Shown piece after piece: positions 14,153 through 14,825 of a DNA stretch of 14,825 nt. The notes beneath the pieces are model-generated. The model had not been told where the DNA came from. It saw nothing but the letters and a program-made list of their open reading frames with translations, and ran no database searches. This DNA is from Oscillospiraceae bacterium. GTDB lineage: Bacteria; Bacillota_A; Clostridia; Oscillospirales; Oscillospiraceae. Position 1 is the stretch's first letter, and every line of letters begins with the position of its first letter. Made by a program: the position numbers and the translations under genes. The stretch covers positions 1 to 14,825 of the forward strand of contig JAGBEM010000190.1 of assembly GCA_017936985.1 (NCBI GenBank), in the 5' to 3' direction.

Positions 14153-14825
14153 TCGTGAAGTATTGTTGAAAGTGGACCACCTTTGCCAGTATTTTCGTTT
14201 GGGACGAAAGGATCTTAAGGCCGTCGATGATGTGAGCTTTGAGATCAGGAAGGGTGAATCCTTTGGCCTTGTTGGTGAGTCCGGCTGCGGAAAGACCACA
14301 ACGGGCCGTTCCATCATCAAGCTGTACAACATTACCTCTGGTAACGTGTATTTCAAGGGACAGAGAATCGGCGCAGGAACGCGCTCTTACCAGGACGCGA
14401 TCACCGCTGCCCGTAATGATGCCGCCAAACAGATCAAGCTTCTCCGTTCCGAAAAGAACGTGGACGAGGTCAGAAAGGCTGCGATCCGGGAAGAGATCCA
14501 AAAGATCAACAGGGAGCTTGGTGCTGTTGTTGACAAGAACCGGGCACTCATCAAGGATGCAAAGTCTAACAGCAAGGAAGTTGACAAGCAGTATGTTCAG
14601 TCCCTTCTGAAAGCGCTGGAGGAAGAGTATGCTCAGAAATTCCGCGCAGCGGAGGGCAATGACGAGAAGCTCAAGGTCCTCAAGAAGGAATACCGCAACC
14701 GTTGCCGCGTAGCTAAGAAGAGCAAACTGATTACCCAAATCCAGATGATCTTCCAGGATCCTATCGCTTCTCTTGATCCCCGTATGACTGTCCGTGATAT
14801 TATCGCTGAGGGACTCGTGATCAAC
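14142..14825 (+). CDS. oppF: Peptide ABC transporter ATPase, OppF/DppF type, partial at the window edge, with an insertion
   Basis: The gene starts at ATG 14142, overlapping the end of oppD by 11 nt, and stays open for 228 codons to the last base. It is cut by the window, so signature, Walker B and the C-terminus are not seen. Visible parts are the N-terminal strand region [18 protein letters not shown], a Walker [10 protein letters not shown] (45-53; GESGCGKS/TT is typical of OppF), the arm [12 protein letters not shown] (65-76), and the Q-loop [20 protein letters not shown] (201-220). Between about 82 and 195 is a Lys/Glu-rich stretch that looks like two or three long helices or a coiled coil; ordinary OppF has only about 15-20 residues there. 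The site differs from that of the oppD insertion. The pair presumably forms the usual OppD-OppF heterodimer. Confidence 0.88.
   Translation, partial: MENNREVLLKVDHLCQYFRLGRKDLKAVDDVSFEIRKGESFGLVGESGCGKTTTGRSIIKLYNITSGNVYFKGQRIGAGTRSYQDAITAARNDAAKQIKLLRSEKNVDEVRKAAIREEIQKINRELGAVVDKNRALIKDAKSNSKEVDKQYVQSLLKALEEEYAQKFRAAEGNDEKLKVLKKEYRNRCRVAKKSKLITQIQMIFQDPIASLDPRMTVRDIIAEGLVIN

Noticed and set aside
11939..14356. Antisense open frame of 805 codons opposite the ATPase genes
   Set aside because: It lies across the junction of two clear ABC ATPase genes whose Walker, Q-loop and signature motifs are on the plus strand; the reverse product has no recognisable motif.
1..14825. CRISPR array or insertion sequence with transposase
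   Set aside because: No regularly spaced direct repeats and no transposase or recombinase frame are present in the window.

Overview
The window reads as chromosomal DNA of a spore-forming, anaerobic Bacillota (class Clostridia), most like a gut Oscillospiraceae/Ruminococcaceae-type organism. The grounds are clostridial-style -35/-10 promoters and AGGAGG ribosome sites, a SpoIVB-family sporulation protease, an Rrf2-regulated IscS/IscU pair, GC near 50 %, and short palindromic intergenic repeats of a kind common in this group. This placement is inferred from gene content; no rRNA or other marker gene is present.

Layout. 1-453 (+): 3' part or whole of an unrecognised gene, followed by a strong terminator. 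454-797: non-coding, with a long nested palindrome. 798-2844 (-): a three-gene Fe-S assembly operon, iscS-iscU-rrf2, read leftwards from a good promoter whose -35 lies inside a perfect inverted repeat. 2925-3201: non-coding, holding two inverted copies of a small palindromic element with imperfect outer inverted repeats. 3202-3657 (-): free methionine-(R)-sulfoxide reductase. 3826-4791 (+): short SpoIVB-type peptidase. 4879-5898 (+): unrecognised, AT-richer, propeller-like protein. 5899-6437: long regulatory region with a consensus promoter and a CodY-like box. 6438 to the window end (+): an oligopeptide-type ABC transporter cluster of lipoprotein binding protein, two permeases and two ATPases, the last cut by the window edge.

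Working together. IscS supplies sulfur from cysteine, IscU is the scaffold, and the Rrf2 protein, encoded last, probably senses Fe-S status and represses the operon through the palindrome at its promoter. The adjacent fRMsr repairs oxidised free methionine, so the left half leans towards Fe-S and redox upkeep. The right half is a peptide uptake system with one highly expressed, codon-biased binding protein, separated by a hairpin from the membrane and ATPase genes, which are tightly packed (gaps of 2 nt, then an 11-nt overlap).

The main oddity is that the transporter is enlarged in four of its five parts. The binding protein is about 300 residues longer than usual, the second permease carries about 200 extra extracytoplasmic residues, the first ATPase has about 400 residues inserted between Q-loop and signature motif, and the second has about 110 residues inserted between Walker A and Q-loop. 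The first ATPase has also lost all four cysteines of the usual C-terminal Fe-S motif of OppD/DppD proteins. This is the best candidate here for an undescribed variant system.
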